Shown here piece after piece: positions 44,605 through 53,078 of a stretch of 64,000 nt of DNA; the stretch's first letter is position 1; each line of letters begins with the position of its first letter. This stretch comes from Sulfurimonas sp. (lineage in GTDB: Bacteria > Campylobacterota > Campylobacteria > Campylobacterales > Sulfurimonadaceae): assembly GCA_028044295.1 (NCBI GenBank), contig JAOFSE010000004.1:97748-161747 (forward strand). The letters run 5' to 3'. The notes under the pieces were generated by a model, which was given only the letters and a program-made list of their open reading frames with translations, was not told where the DNA came from and ran no database searches. The position numbers and the translations under genes were made by a program.

Positions 44605-45033
44605 TTAATCTAATGTTGCATAAAGCGCTTCGGCTTTTTTAATATCTTCACGTGAAGGCTTGACTCTGATAGAAACATATTTAGTGTTTCCATTTTTATC
44701 AACAGAGCGTAGAACAGTTGCATAAACCCAGTAATGTCCTCCACCTTTTCTCTGGTTCTTAACATAACCTGTCCAAAAACCTTTACTTTGAACATCATCC
44801 CAAAGAGATTTAAAAGCTGCTCTGGGCATCTCAGGATGTCTTACAACATTATGCGGTTCACCAACAAGCTCATCCAATGTCATATTTGCAATTTTTAAAA
44901 AAGAATCGCTTGCATACTCTACTATACCTTTTTCGTCCGTTTCACTAAGAAGATATAAATCATCATATAAGACTTCACCATCATCTAAAAATGTTAGACC
45001 TTCTGTGCTAATTTCACTGTTATTTTTTGACAC
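44605..45033 (-). CDS. Aer/CetB-type PAS domain redox sensor
   Basis: This 142-residue protein is essentially one PAS domain (about 25-135). It has the Aer-type signature PHNVVRHPEMPRAAFKSLW, then GFWTGYVKNQRKGGGHYWVYA, which is associated with FAD (Aer) or haem binding. There is no membrane segment and no signalling domain, as in Campylobacter CetB, which works with the separate receptor CetA. GTG start at 45033 has GGAGG 6 nt upstream. It is the first gene of the chemosensory operon. A role as redox, oxygen or energy sensor for the following receptor is inferred. Confidence 0.88.
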   Translation of the reverse strand: MSKNNSEISTEGLTFLDDGEVLYDDLYLLSETDEKGIVEYASDSFLKIANMTLDELVGEPHNVVRHPEMPRAAFKSLWDDVQSKGFWTGYVKNQRKGGGHYWVYATVLRSVDKNGNTKYVSIRVKPSREDIKKAEALYATLD

Positions 45034-45066
45034 ACTGAACCTCCACTAAAAAATTAATATAGAAAT

Positions 45067-45072
45067 AGTATA
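45067..45072 (-). promoter_or_regulatory. Predicted -10 element of the chemosensory operon
   Basis: The minus strand reads TATACT here, 33 nt before the GTG start of the PAS gene and in the largest gene-free stretch of the window (45034-45239). No clear -35 box or sigma-54/sigma-28 promoter was seen. The rest of this gap holds the predicted rpsO terminator and otherwise nothing I can identify. Confidence 0.4.
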
Positions 45073-45184
45073 CTCTGAACATGAGTCATAAAAGTGTCAT
45101 TGTATAAAAAAAACTTAAATATGTGTTTTATGTGTAGGAAAGTTACAAATAGTGTGAAAAGAGGTGGTTTTTGGGGAGTTTTAT

Positions 45185-45214
45185 AAATTAAACCTCAAAA
45201 GAAAGGTTTAATTT
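45185..45214 (-). terminator. Predicted terminator of rpsO
   Basis: A perfect 11-bp stem, AAATTAAACCT (45185-45195) with AGGTTTAATTT (45204-45214), encloses an 8-nt loop. It lies 25 nt after the rpsO stop. Its arms end in A/T runs that give a U-rich end in either direction. It separates rpsO from the chemosensory operon on the same strand. Confidence 0.6.
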
Positions 45215-45239
45215 TTTATAACAAGATTAATTTAAAAAA

Positions 45240-45515
45240 CTAAATGTTGTCACGGATAGAAAGAGCATCTACTAATTTTAAGTACGCATCTTTGTCTTTT
45301 CTTTTAAAATATTTCATTAAACGACGACGTTGACCAACTAGTTTAAGTAGACCTAGTCTTGATGCATGATCTTTTTTGTATATTTTTAAATGTTCAGTTA
45401 GTTCACTGATTCTTTCTGTTAATAGTGCAATTTGAACTTCACTTGAACCAGTGTCATTCTCACCACGACCATACTTAGTAACGATTTCTTGTTTTTTAGC
45501 CGAATTTAAAGCCAT
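45240..45515 (-). CDS. rpsO: 30S ribosomal protein S15
   Basis: S15 binds 16S rRNA helices 20-22 early in small subunit assembly. The protein reads [17 protein letters not shown] at the start, with the S15 core [15 protein letters not shown] and the following [20 protein letters not shown], at about 91 residues. I use ATG 45515, which has GGAGG 5 nt upstream; an in-frame TTG at 45527 would put this site inside the gene. The order rpsO next to an Rrf2 regulator and flhA also exists in Campylobacter. Confidence 0.97.
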   Translation of the reverse strand: MALNSAKKQEIVTKYGRGENDTGSSEVQIALLTERISELTEHLKIYKKDHASRLGLLKLVGQRRRLMKYFKRKDKDAYLKLVDALSIRDNI

Positions 45516-45580
45516 AATAGCCTCCAAAAGGTATTTAATCTAACATTTATACAATGTCTAAGGTATAAAGTTGAGCCGAG

Positions 45581-45586
45581 ATTATA
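45581..45586 (-). promoter_or_regulatory. Predicted -10 element of rpsO
   Basis: The minus strand reads TATAAT, 65 nt before the rpsO ATG, which leaves room for a leader of about 55-60 nt. S15 autoregulates through its own mRNA leader in other bacteria; I did not find a convincing structure here. Confidence 0.45.
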
Positions 45587-45619
45587 TCCAATTGTTTCTT
45601 TTATTTCAACTTCTTTGGT

Positions 45620-45625
45620 TATAAT
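45620..45625 (+). promoter_or_regulatory. Predicted -10 element of the Rrf2-flhA unit
   Basis: TATAAT on the + strand lies 28 nt before the Rrf2 gene ATG at 45654. With the rpsO box it forms a divergent promoter pair about 34 bp apart. The Rrf2 protein might bind here to control its own unit, but I did not recognise an operator. Confidence 0.5.
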
Positions 45626-45653
45626 CTAAAAAAAATAATGCAAAGAAATATAT

Positions 45654-46055
45654 ATGTTAATAACAAGAGCTAGTGAATATGCTATATTATCCCTTATTGT
45701 CCTATCTAAAGCAGAATCTCCTATGGATAGTGAAACTCTTTCTAAAGAACTATCTATTTCGAAAAGTTTTTTAGCCAAAATACTTCAATCTTTAGCTAAA
45801 AATGAAATTTTAAAGTCATATAAAGGTGTACATGGTGGATTTACGCTTTTAAAAGAGCCAAAAGATATCAATATGCTTTTAATTATGTCTTGTGTTGAAG
45901 GAAAAGCTCCGGCTGTTTTTGACTGTGCATCTTCTGAAGACGATTGCCCATCAGACCAAGCAAGTCTATGTAATATATGGCCTTTTTTAAATAAACTTCA
46001 AGGTAAAATAGATACATTTTTAGCTGAAATAACATTAGAAGATATACTCAACTAG
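45654..46055 (+). CDS. Rrf2 family transcriptional regulator, Fe-S type
   Basis: The 133-residue protein has the Rrf2 winged-helix start (MLITRASEYAILSLIVLSK, then SISKSFLAKILQSL as recognition helix and YKGVHGGFTLLK as wing). It also has three cysteines in the cluster-binding loop (FDCASSEDDCPSDQASLCNIW, Cys-x6-Cys-x7-Cys). This spacing resembles IscR/NsrR, so a [2Fe-2S] or [4Fe-4S] cluster is likely. It should sense iron, oxygen or nitric oxide. The stop is 9 nt from the flhA start, which makes it the first gene of the flhA operon. Confidence 0.88.
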   Translation: MLITRASEYAILSLIVLSKAESPMDSETLSKELSISKSFLAKILQSLAKNEILKSYKGVHGGFTLLKEPKDINMLLIMSCVEGKAPAVFDCASSEDDCPSDQASLCNIWPFLNKLQGKIDTFLAEITLEDILN

Positions 46056-46064
46056 GAAAGATGA

Positions 46065-48248
46065 TTGGCTAAAAAAACAACTACAAGACAACAAATTGGG
46101 TTAACCTTAAATTTCTTATTAGGTCAAAAGGACCTTAGTGTAGTTGTTTTCGTTATGGCTATTTTAGCTATTATTATCGTACCTTTACCATCCGGAATGT
46201 TGGATGTGTTACTTACGCTATCTATGGCTTTAGCTGTTTTAATTTTACTAATTTCATTATATGTACCAAAACCAACTGACTTGACAACTTTCCCTACTCT
46301 TATTCTTATTCTTACACTTTTTAGATTATCCCTAAATATTGCAACAACAAGAATGATTTTAAGTAATGGTCACGAAGGTGCAGATAATGTTAGTAGTATT
46401 ATCAGTAGTTTTGGAGATTTTGTTGTAGGTGGAAATTATGTCATTGGGATAATAGTATTTTCAATACTTGTTCTTATAAACTTTATGGTTATCACAAAAG
46501 GGTCAACCAGAGTTGCAGAGGTAGCAGCTCGTTTTACTCTTGACTCTATGCCTGGTAAACAGATGGCAGTTGATGCTGACTTAAATGCTGGGCTCATTGA
46601 TGATGCAGAAGCTAAGCAACGTCGTGCTGATATACTTCAAGATGCTAATTTTTATGGAGCTATGGATGGTTCTTCAAAATTTGTAAAAGGTGATGCAGTA
46701 GCTGGTATCATTATTACACTTATAAATATTATTGGTGGTTTTTTAATAGGTGTTTTTCAACATGATATGACAGTAAGTGACAGTGCATCTATGTTTACGC
46801 TTTTAACTATTGGTGATGGTCTTGTAGGTCAAATTCCTGCACTTATAATCTCTACTGCAACTGGTATTATGATTACTCGTTCATCTGGTGATGGTGATAA
46901 CTTTGCTGAAGGTACAATCAATCAAATGATGGGTAATGCTAAAATCATGATGATTGTAGGATTTATTATGATTTTATTTGCTCTTGTACCTGGTCTTCCA
47001 ACGGCGTCTATGGGTTTTGTGGGTATATTATTTTCTCTTCTTGGATGGTCTGTCTATAAGTATGAGAGAGGAGAGTTAAGCATACTAGATGTTGATGGTG
47101 TTCTCTCTACCAAAGATCAAGCAAAACTAGATAAAGATAAAGCGTCTCAAGCACCTGAAAAAACTAATGAAGAGATTGCTAAAGAAGAAGAGACTGCTCT
47201 TGAAGACATCCTAAAAGTTGAAATGCTTGAGTTAACCCTTGGTTACCAACTCATACGTCTTGCCGATAAAAATCAAGGTGGTGATTTACTAGAGAGAATT
47301 CGTTCTATGAGAAGAAAAATAGCATCTGATTTTGGTTTTCTAATGCCCCAAGTTCGTATAAGAGACAACTTACACTTACAACCACAACAGTATCAAATAC
47401 TTTTAAAAGGGATATCTATTGGTGAGGGCAATATAGTTCCAGATAAATTTCTTGCTATGGATAGCGGTATGGCTACAGGAGAGATTGATGGAGAACCGAC
47501 AACAGAACCTGCATTTGGTCTTGAAGCGCTATGGATAACACCTGATCAAAAAGAAGATGCAATTATTAATGGGTACACAGTTGTTGACCCTGCAACTGTA
47601 ATATCAACACACATGAGTGAACTAGTTAAGAAAAATGCTGAAGACCTTCTTACACGTCAAGAGGTTCAGACTCTTATTGATAAGATTAAAGATGACTTCC
47701 CTGTTATTATCACTGATGTTGAAAAAGTTGCTACTATTGGTCTAATCCAAAGAATATTAAAATCTCTTTTACACGAGAAGATACCTCTTAAGGATATGCT
47801 AACAATTTTAGAAACTATTGCAGACATCGCAGAGTTTACGAAAAATGTGGATGTTATTACAGAACAGGTACGTGCAAAACTTTCTCGCATCATTACACAA
47901 ATGTATGCTGGAGAGGATGGTGTTATCAGGCTTCTAACATTTGACACTTCTTCTGAGCAATTGATGCTTGAAAAATCACAAGATAGTGATGGTGTTAGAA
48001 ATTTACTGTTAAATGTTGCAGAGATAAATGCTCTCATACAAGCAACAAGCACAAAAGCTGCGGAACTACTACAAAAAGGTGTATCACCAGTTGTAGTTAT
48101 AGTAGATCCTCAACTTCGTCGTGGAGTTGCAGATATACTTGAGAGATTCTCACTCGATGTAACAGTTCTCTCTCATGCTGAGATAGACTCTAGTGCTACA
48201 TTTGAAGTTATGGGTTCTATATCTATAATTGAGCAAGAAGAAAATTAA
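46065..48248 (+). CDS. flhA: Flagellar type III export gate protein FlhA
   Basis: FlhA forms the cytoplasmic ring and proton-driven gate of the flagellar export apparatus. The protein has about eight N-terminal membrane segments (residues 20-320) with the highly conserved FHIPEP-type region (FRLSLNIATTRMIL, RVAEVAARFTLDSMPGKQMA, DADLNAGL). A cytoplasmic domain of about 350 residues follows. The start is TTG 46065 with AGGA 7 nt upstream, which overlaps the Rrf2 stop; an out-of-frame ATG nearby is followed at once by a stop. In Campylobacter FlhA also affects sigma-54 flagellar gene expression. Confidence 0.96.
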   Translation: MAKKTTTRQQIGLTLNFLLGQKDLSVVVFVMAILAIIIVPLPSGMLDVLLTLSMALAVLILLISLYVPKPTDLTTFPTLILILTLFRLSLNIATTRMILSNGHEGADNVSSIISSFGDFVVGGNYVIGIIVFSILVLINFMVITKGSTRVAEVAARFTLDSMPGKQMAVDADLNAGLIDDAEAKQRRADILQDANFYGAMDGSSKFVKGDAVAGIIITLINIIGGFLIGVFQHDMTVSDSASMFTLLTIGDGLVGQIPALIISTATGIMITRSSGDGDNFAEGTINQMMGNAKIMMIVGFIMILFALVPGLPTASMGFVGILFSLLGWSVYKYERGELSILDVDGVLSTKDQAKLDKDKASQAPEKTNEEIAKEEETALEDILKVEMLELTLGYQLIRLADKNQGGDLLERIRSMRRKIASDFGFLMPQVRIRDNLHLQPQQYQILLKGISIGEGNIVPDKFLAMDSGMATGEIDGEPTTEPAFGLEALWITPDQKEDAIINGYTVVDPATVISTHMSELVKKNAEDLLTRQEVQTLIDKIKDDFPVIITDVEKVATIGLIQRILKSLLHEKIPLKDMLTILETIADIAEFTKNVDVITEQVRAKLSRIITQMYAGEDGVIRLLTFDTSSEQLMLEKSQDSDGVRNLLLNVAEINALIQATSTKAAELLQKGVSPVVVIVDPQLRRGVADILERFSLDVTVLSHAEIDSSATFEVMGSISIIEQEEN

Positions 48249-48261
48249 TGAAGGAATTATT

Positions 48262-49341
48262 ATGAAAATAAAAACAATACATCACTTATCGCATACGGAC
48301 CTTGATGGTTATAGCTGTCAGTTAGTTATGAAATATACTCCATACGATTTAAGAAACTACAATGCTAACTATGGAGCAGAAGTAAAACAAAAACTTGACA
48401 TGATTCTAGAGAATATCAAAAATGAAAATATACCTGCCACAATATTGATTTCAGACCTAAACCTTACTTCAGATGAATCAAGATGGCTTAATAAAGAGGT
48501 TAACTTACTTAACGAAAAAAACAAAGATATAACCCTAACTCTACTTGACCACCATGGTAGTGGAGAAGATAGTGCTAACAAATATAAATGGTATTTTTTA
48601 GATACTGAACGTTGTGCCACTAAAATTGTATATGACTATGCTAAAGAAAATTTTGAACTAAACGAACCAGAATGGATGAATCAATATGTAAATGTGATTA
48701 ATGCAGTTGATTTATGGAAAATGGAAGAAAAAGACAACTTTGAGTATGGAAAAGTTTGTATGCGTCTTGTAACTGAGACTAGAGAACTAAACAAAATAAT
48801 GTTTGCGGACGTAGATAATAACTATAAAATTTCTCTTCTTTTAGAAGCTGCAAAATATGTAAATGAACCAAATGCCAACATACTACTTGATTCAAAAATA
48901 CACTCACTCAAAAAAGATTTCTTCATGCGTGATAAGGATGACACTTTAGATAACTTAGCTACGGCATTTGTTGTTGATGAGTTAGGTAAACAAAAAGATG
49001 AAAAAACTATATACTATAAAGGGTATAGAGGTTTCCTAAGTTATGGTGTTGGAAATACTTCTATCGTAGGAAATGGTTTTTTAATGGCTTATCCTGAGTA
49101 TGACTTTATAGTTGATGTAAGCTACCGTGGGACAATGAGTCTTAGGGCTAATAATAAAGTAAGTGTATCTCAAATATCTAAAGAATGGGCTGGTGGTGGT
49201 GGACACCCTAATGCTGCTGGTGGAAGAATTATTGGCTTTAAAGAACAATACAGATATGACAAAGTTAAAATTCAAATTCAAAAAATAATAGATGAAAAAG
49301 AGTCTCGTGCTGGAGACTTGGAGTATAAAAAAGAAGATTAA
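48262..49341 (+). CDS. DHH-family phosphoesterase (oligoribonuclease-like)
   Basis: The DHH domain has HLSHTDLDGYSCQ at the start, DLNLT, and LLDHHGSG (about 90-97) that give the metal-binding aspartates and histidines. The C-terminal DHHA1 domain has the GGGGHPNAAGGRI motif (about 318). This is the NrnA/oligoribonuclease group that degrades short RNA or cyclic dinucleotide products. I use ATG 48262, 6 nt after AAGGA. An in-frame ATG at 48229 would overlap flhA and lacks this site. It ends 6 nt before a large inverted repeat. Confidence 0.85.
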   Translation: MKIKTIHHLSHTDLDGYSCQLVMKYTPYDLRNYNANYGAEVKQKLDMILENIKNENIPATILISDLNLTSDESRWLNKEVNLLNEKNKDITLTLLDHHGSGEDSANKYKWYFLDTERCATKIVYDYAKENFELNEPEWMNQYVNVINAVDLWKMEEKDNFEYGKVCMRLVTETRELNKIMFADVDNNYKISLLLEAAKYVNEPNANILLDSKIHSLKKDFFMRDKDDTLDNLATAFVVDELGKQKDEKTIYYKGYRGFLSYGVGNTSIVGNGFLMAYPEYDFIVDVSYRGTMSLRANNKVSVSQISKEWAGGGGHPNAAGGRIIGFKEQYRYDKVKIQIQKIIDEKESRAGDLEYKKED

Positions 49342-49346
49342 AACTT

Positions 49347-49372
49347 TTCTACATGTAAAGTTACATGTAGAA
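49347..49372. terminator. Bidirectional terminator built from two TACATGTA palindromes
   Basis: TTCTACATGTAA (49347-49358) and its exact reverse complement TTACATGTAGAA (49361-49372) are separated by AG. Both arms contain the window-wide palindrome TACATGTA. The structure fills the 33-nt gap between the convergent DHH and amiC genes and is followed by T-rich DNA on both sides. Each arm could also fold on itself, so alternative structures are possible. Confidence 0.6.
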
Positions 49373-49374
49373 TA

Positions 49375-50757
49375 TTATTTACAGTTAGCGAAGTACCTTT
49401 GTATTCCATCAGCCATTCCTCTAGCCATCGTTTTTCTATAGTTGTTATCTACTAATCTTTTCGCTTCTTTTGGATGGGTTATAAACCCTACTTCAATTAG
49501 GACAGATGGCATTTGAGCTCCAACTAATACCCAAAATGGACCTTCACGAACTCCACCATCCTTAACACCTTTATATTTTTTATTTAATGCGCCAAGCATT
49601 CCTCTTTGCACATCAATTGCAAGTTTATTTGATGCTAAGATATTATGGTGATTTAATAGGTTTAGAAAACTATTTTTTCCATATAGATTCATATCACTCA
49701 AGTCAGCTGAATTCTCTTTAGAAGCTATTTTCTTAGCTCTTTCGGAACGAGATGGTGATAAAAAGTAAGTCTCTATACCATGAACTTTATTTGCTATTTT
49801 TTTGCCAACAGCATTTGCATGAATACTTACAAATATATGTGCATTCTTTTTATTGGCGAATTTAGTACGACGAGATAGTTTTACAAACTTATCCCTGTCT
49901 CTTGTCATAAAAACTTTATATCCACGAGACTTCAAAATCTTTTTTAATTCATTTGCAATTTTTGAAACAACTATCTTTTCTCTATACTTTTTATAGCCTA
50001 CTGCACCTGGATCTTTGCCACCATGTCCGGCATCAATAACTACTGTTTTATACTGATTAAGATTAACTGGAGTAAAGCTAGTCTTTTGTTTCTTAGAGTT
50101 TGACTGAATCTTTATAACTAGGTTTTTACTCTCTTTTTTGAAATTAATTTTTATTTTTGAACGATTCTCTATAACTAAACGTAAAGTATTTGGTTTGTAT
50201 TGTCCTAGTTTAATTCTTGATATTCCATCTTTTCTAAGGTTTTGTGACTTATTTAGCATTGATGCATGAATGTCAAATATATATTTAAATCGTTTATTCT
50301 TATTATCATAAAGTGTAAAATAATTTATTTGATTATTTGTAAGTTTTTTATCAAATGAAAGGACTAAATTATTCTCTTTCCAAGTGACAGATTTTAATTT
50401 ATGTGAAGACCTAATTCTAATCTTTTTAGATGTATCACTTCTTTTTTTAACAATTTGCTTAGGCTTAGTATATTTTTTTTTGGGAGTTAACTTTTTTAAC
50501 TCTTTCTCATAAGTAGATATATCAATGTGAAGTTTTTTTCCGCTTTTTACAATACCTTTTAAAGAGTTAATCTTTAACTTGGTGCTGTCATTCATGATAG
50601 AACGAAGATATAGGCTTTTGTAGTCATTGTAAGCACGAAACTGATCAGATTGAGAAGAACTCTTGATGAGTCCATCAGCACGCTTTAAAATCTCACTATT
50701 ACTTAAAGCATGCAGCGAAATTACAAATACAACAAGTAATAGAAGGTAACGAATCAT
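49375..50757 (-). CDS. amiC: N-acetylmuramoyl-L-alanine amidase, AmiC-like
   Basis: This exported amidase of 460 residues has a signal peptide (1-18), a Lys-rich helical region (20-110), an AMIN-like beta domain (about 110-220) and a C-terminal Amidase_3 domain (about 232-455). The zinc ligands are seen in VVIDAGHGGKDPGAVG (His), the following REK Glu, and VSIHANA; PSVLIEVGFITHP carries the catalytic Glu. It cuts the bond between muramic acid and the stem peptide during daughter cell separation. It is functionally related to the ftsEX/EnvC genes at the other end of the window. Confidence 0.92.
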   Translation of the reverse strand: MIRYLLLLVVFVISLHALSNSEILKRADGLIKSSSQSDQFRAYNDYKSLYLRSIMNDSTKLKINSLKGIVKSGKKLHIDISTYEKELKKLTPKKKYTKPKQIVKKRSDTSKKIRIRSSHKLKSVTWKENNLVLSFDKKLTNNQINYFTLYDNKNKRFKYIFDIHASMLNKSQNLRKDGISRIKLGQYKPNTLRLVIENRSKIKINFKKESKNLVIKIQSNSKKQKTSFTPVNLNQYKTVVIDAGHGGKDPGAVGYKKYREKIVVSKIANELKKILKSRGYKVFMTRDRDKFVKLSRRTKFANKKNAHIFVSIHANAVGKKIANKVHGIETYFLSPSRSERAKKIASKENSADLSDMNLYGKNSFLNLLNHHNILASNKLAIDVQRGMLGALNKKYKGVKDGGVREGPFWVLVGAQMPSVLIEVGFITHPKEAKRLVDNNYRKTMARGMADGIQRYFANCK

Positions 50758-50764
50758 TTTTTAA

Positions 50765-51856
50765 TTATTCACCTTCAGTAAGTTTTTCCAATAACTCTTT
50801 AACTGAAATCAGCTTATCTAATCTATAACCATTAGTTCCTGAGAAAAATAGACCTGTATCAAGTTTACCTTCATAAGCATCACTAAGTCTATCAGCAATA
50901 CAGAATCCAACAATTTTAGCTTCTTCTCCACGATTACATGGAGCAACACAGTTAGAAATACATTTTACAGCAGGGCCTTCTCTTTTTTCAACGAGCTCTG
51001 TAAGTTTAGTTCTTACACCTTGAGCCGGATAACCTACAGGAGATGACATTAGCTGGATATCTTCTTTTTTAGCAGCAATTAAAACATTTTTAAAATTTTC
51101 GTGAGCATCACATTCATGTGTTCCTATAAATCTTGTACCCATTTGAACACCACTAGCACCAAGTGACATCATCTCTTCTATGTCATTTTTGTCCCAAACG
51201 CCACCGGCAGCTATAACAGGCATTCCACCCCATTTAGCAGCTTCTTCAACAACAGGCTTAACAAGGTTTTCTAATTGATGTTCAGGCATTGAACATTGCT
51301 CATATGTAAAACCTTGATGACCGCCAGACTTTGGCCCTTCAAGAACCACAGCATCAGGAAGTCTATCATATCTCTTTTGCCATCTTTTACAGATGATTTT
51401 AAGAGCTTTAGCAGATGAAACGATAGGCACTAAGGCTACATCAGGATAACCTTCAGTAAACTCTGGCATATTAGTTGGTAATCCAGCACCTGTAATAATA
51501 ACATTTACACCGGCTTCACAAGCATCAGTTACAACACGTCCATAGTCATTTATCGCATAAAGAATATTTGCAGCAAGTGGCTTATCTCCACAAATCTTTC
51601 TTGCATTTTTAATAATAGCTTGAAAACCATCTTTAGAATAGAATCCTAAAGCATCAAGTGGACGACCTGCTACTAGTTTTGAAGCATGAGACTTGTCTTC
51701 GTAGTAACCTGTACCAACAGCACTAATTACACCAAGGCCACCCTCGTTTGAAACAGTACCAGCTAGTTGATCCCAAGAAACGCCAACACCCATACCACCT
51801 TGAAATATTGGTTTTTCAATTATATATTTTCCAATTTTTAATGACTCAAAACTCAT
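50765..51856 (-). CDS. Nitronate monooxygenase-like FMN enzyme
   Basis: A 363-residue TIM-barrel flavoprotein of the nitronate monooxygenase/2-nitropropane dioxygenase family. The motifs are IFQGGMGVGVSWDQLAGTVSNEGGLGVI at the N-terminus (shown here only to identify the G-rich start), EGPKSGGHQGF with the histidine used in catalysis, PVIAAGGVW and GASGVQMGTRFIGTHEC for phosphate binding. FabK-type enoyl reductases share these motifs, so the substrate is open. Its ATG shares a base with the tyrS stop (TAATG), indicating translational coupling. Confidence 0.82.
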   Translation of the reverse strand: MSFESLKIGKYIIEKPIFQGGMGVGVSWDQLAGTVSNEGGLGVISAVGTGYYEDKSHASKLVAGRPLDALGFYSKDGFQAIIKNARKICGDKPLAANILYAINDYGRVVTDACEAGVNVIITGAGLPTNMPEFTEGYPDVALVPIVSSAKALKIICKRWQKRYDRLPDAVVLEGPKSGGHQGFTYEQCSMPEHQLENLVKPVVEEAAKWGGMPVIAAGGVWDKNDIEEMMSLGASGVQMGTRFIGTHECDAHENFKNVLIAAKKEDIQLMSSPVGYPAQGVRTKLTELVEKREGPAVKCISNCVAPCNRGEEAKIVGFCIADRLSDAYEGKLDTGLFFSGTNGYRLDKLISVKELLEKLTEGE

Positions 51857-53055
51857 TAATTAACCTTTAACTTTGCAAATTTTCTTTTTCCAACTTGAAG
51901 TATGTACTCACCGCTAGATAACTGTAACTGTTCATCAGATATTTTTACTTGGTCAATTTTAACAGCACCTTGCTTAATATCTCTTCTTGCTTGAGAAGTT
52001 GAAGGTTCAATCTTACAATCAACCAAAGCTTTAGCTATCCAAACTTCTCCATCGCAATTATATTCTTCTATTTCTGTAGGAATTTGACTTTTTGAGTGTA
52101 CTTTATCAAACTCAGCCTTAGCAAAGTTTGCTTTCTCCTCAGAATGGAATCTCGTAGTGATTTCTAGAGCTAAACTTTCTTTAACTTTTTTAGGATGAAG
52201 CGTTCCATCTGCAACGCCAGATTTTAGAGATTCTATGTTCTCTAAAGACTCCGTACTTAAAAGTTCGTAAAACCTCCACATCAGTTCATCTGATACACTA
52301 AGAACCTTTCCAAACATATCGTTAGGCTCATCAGTAACACCAATGTAGTTGTTAAGTGACTTACTCATTTTTTGAACGCCATCAAGGCCTTCTAAAATTG
52401 GCATCATCAAAACTGCTTGTTGTTTTTGAACTTCATAAACCTTTTGCAGTTGTCTTCCCATAAGTAAATTAAACTTCTGGTCAGTCCCACCAATTTCAAT
52501 ATCACTCTTAAGATGAACACTATCATAGCCTTGAAGAAGTGGATACATAAATTCACTAACAGCTATTGGAGTATTTGATGCATATCTTTTTGAGAAATCA
52601 TCACGTTCTAACATACGAGCAACTGTAAGTGTTGATGCTAACTCTAACATTCCATTTGCACCTAAAGGTTCTAGCCAATCATTGTTATAGACAATATCAG
52701 TCTTACTCTCATCTAAAATCTTAAATGCTTGAGTAGTATAAGATGATATATTTTTCTTTATGTCATCGGGAGTTAAAACTTTTCTTGTAGCACTTTTACC
52801 TGTAGGGTCACCAATAGTAGCTGTGAAATCACCTATAAGAAACTGAACGCGAGCACCATACTTTTGAAACGTAGCAAGTTTTTGAAGCAAAACTGTATGA
52901 CCTAAATGTAAGTCAGGGGCTGTTGGATCAAAACCTGCCTTTACTGTATAGGTTTTACCCTCTTGAAAGTAGGCTGTTAATAACTTCTCTATTCTTTCGC
53001 TGTCAATTACTTCAGCACTACCTCTGTTTATTTCTCTTAACGCTTCTTCTAACAT
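51856..53055 (-). CDS. tyrS: Tyrosyl-tRNA synthetase
   Basis: This class Ic aminoacyl-tRNA synthetase of 399 residues carries the HIGH motif as HLGH (DLHLGHTVLL, about 50), the KMSKS motif (VQKMSKSLNNYIG, about 233) and a C-terminal S4 RNA-binding domain (about 335-399). It corresponds to the TyrZ-like/TyrS type found in Campylobacterota. The gene lies between spoT and the flavoprotein gene, an order I recall from Campylobacter. Confidence 0.96.
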   Translation of the reverse strand: MLEEALREINRGSAEVIDSERIEKLLTAYFQEGKTYTVKAGFDPTAPDLHLGHTVLLQKLATFQKYGARVQFLIGDFTATIGDPTGKSATRKVLTPDDIKKNISSYTTQAFKILDESKTDIVYNNDWLEPLGANGMLELASTLTVARMLERDDFSKRYASNTPIAVSEFMYPLLQGYDSVHLKSDIEIGGTDQKFNLLMGRQLQKVYEVQKQQAVLMMPILEGLDGVQKMSKSLNNYIGVTDEPNDMFGKVLSVSDELMWRFYELLSTESLENIESLKSGVADGTLHPKKVKESLALEITTRFHSEEKANFAKAEFDKVHSKSQIPTEIEEYNCDGEVWIAKALVDCKIEPSTSQARRDIKQGAVKIDQVKISDEQLQLSSGEYILQVGKRKFAKLKVN

Positions 53056-53078
53056 GTATAATAAGTCCTATTTATATT

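Noticed and set aside
43938..44642. A 234-codon open frame on the + strand opposite the receptor gene
   Set aside because: It is antisense to a clearly coding receptor, has no ribosome site or known motif, and its Ser/Ala/Ile-rich composition is what the opposite strand of a heptad-rich gene gives.
45034..45239. A tRNA or small RNA gene in the largest gene-free gap
   Set aside because: No cloverleaf or CCA end is visible. The gap is accounted for by the rpsO terminator and a probable operon promoter.
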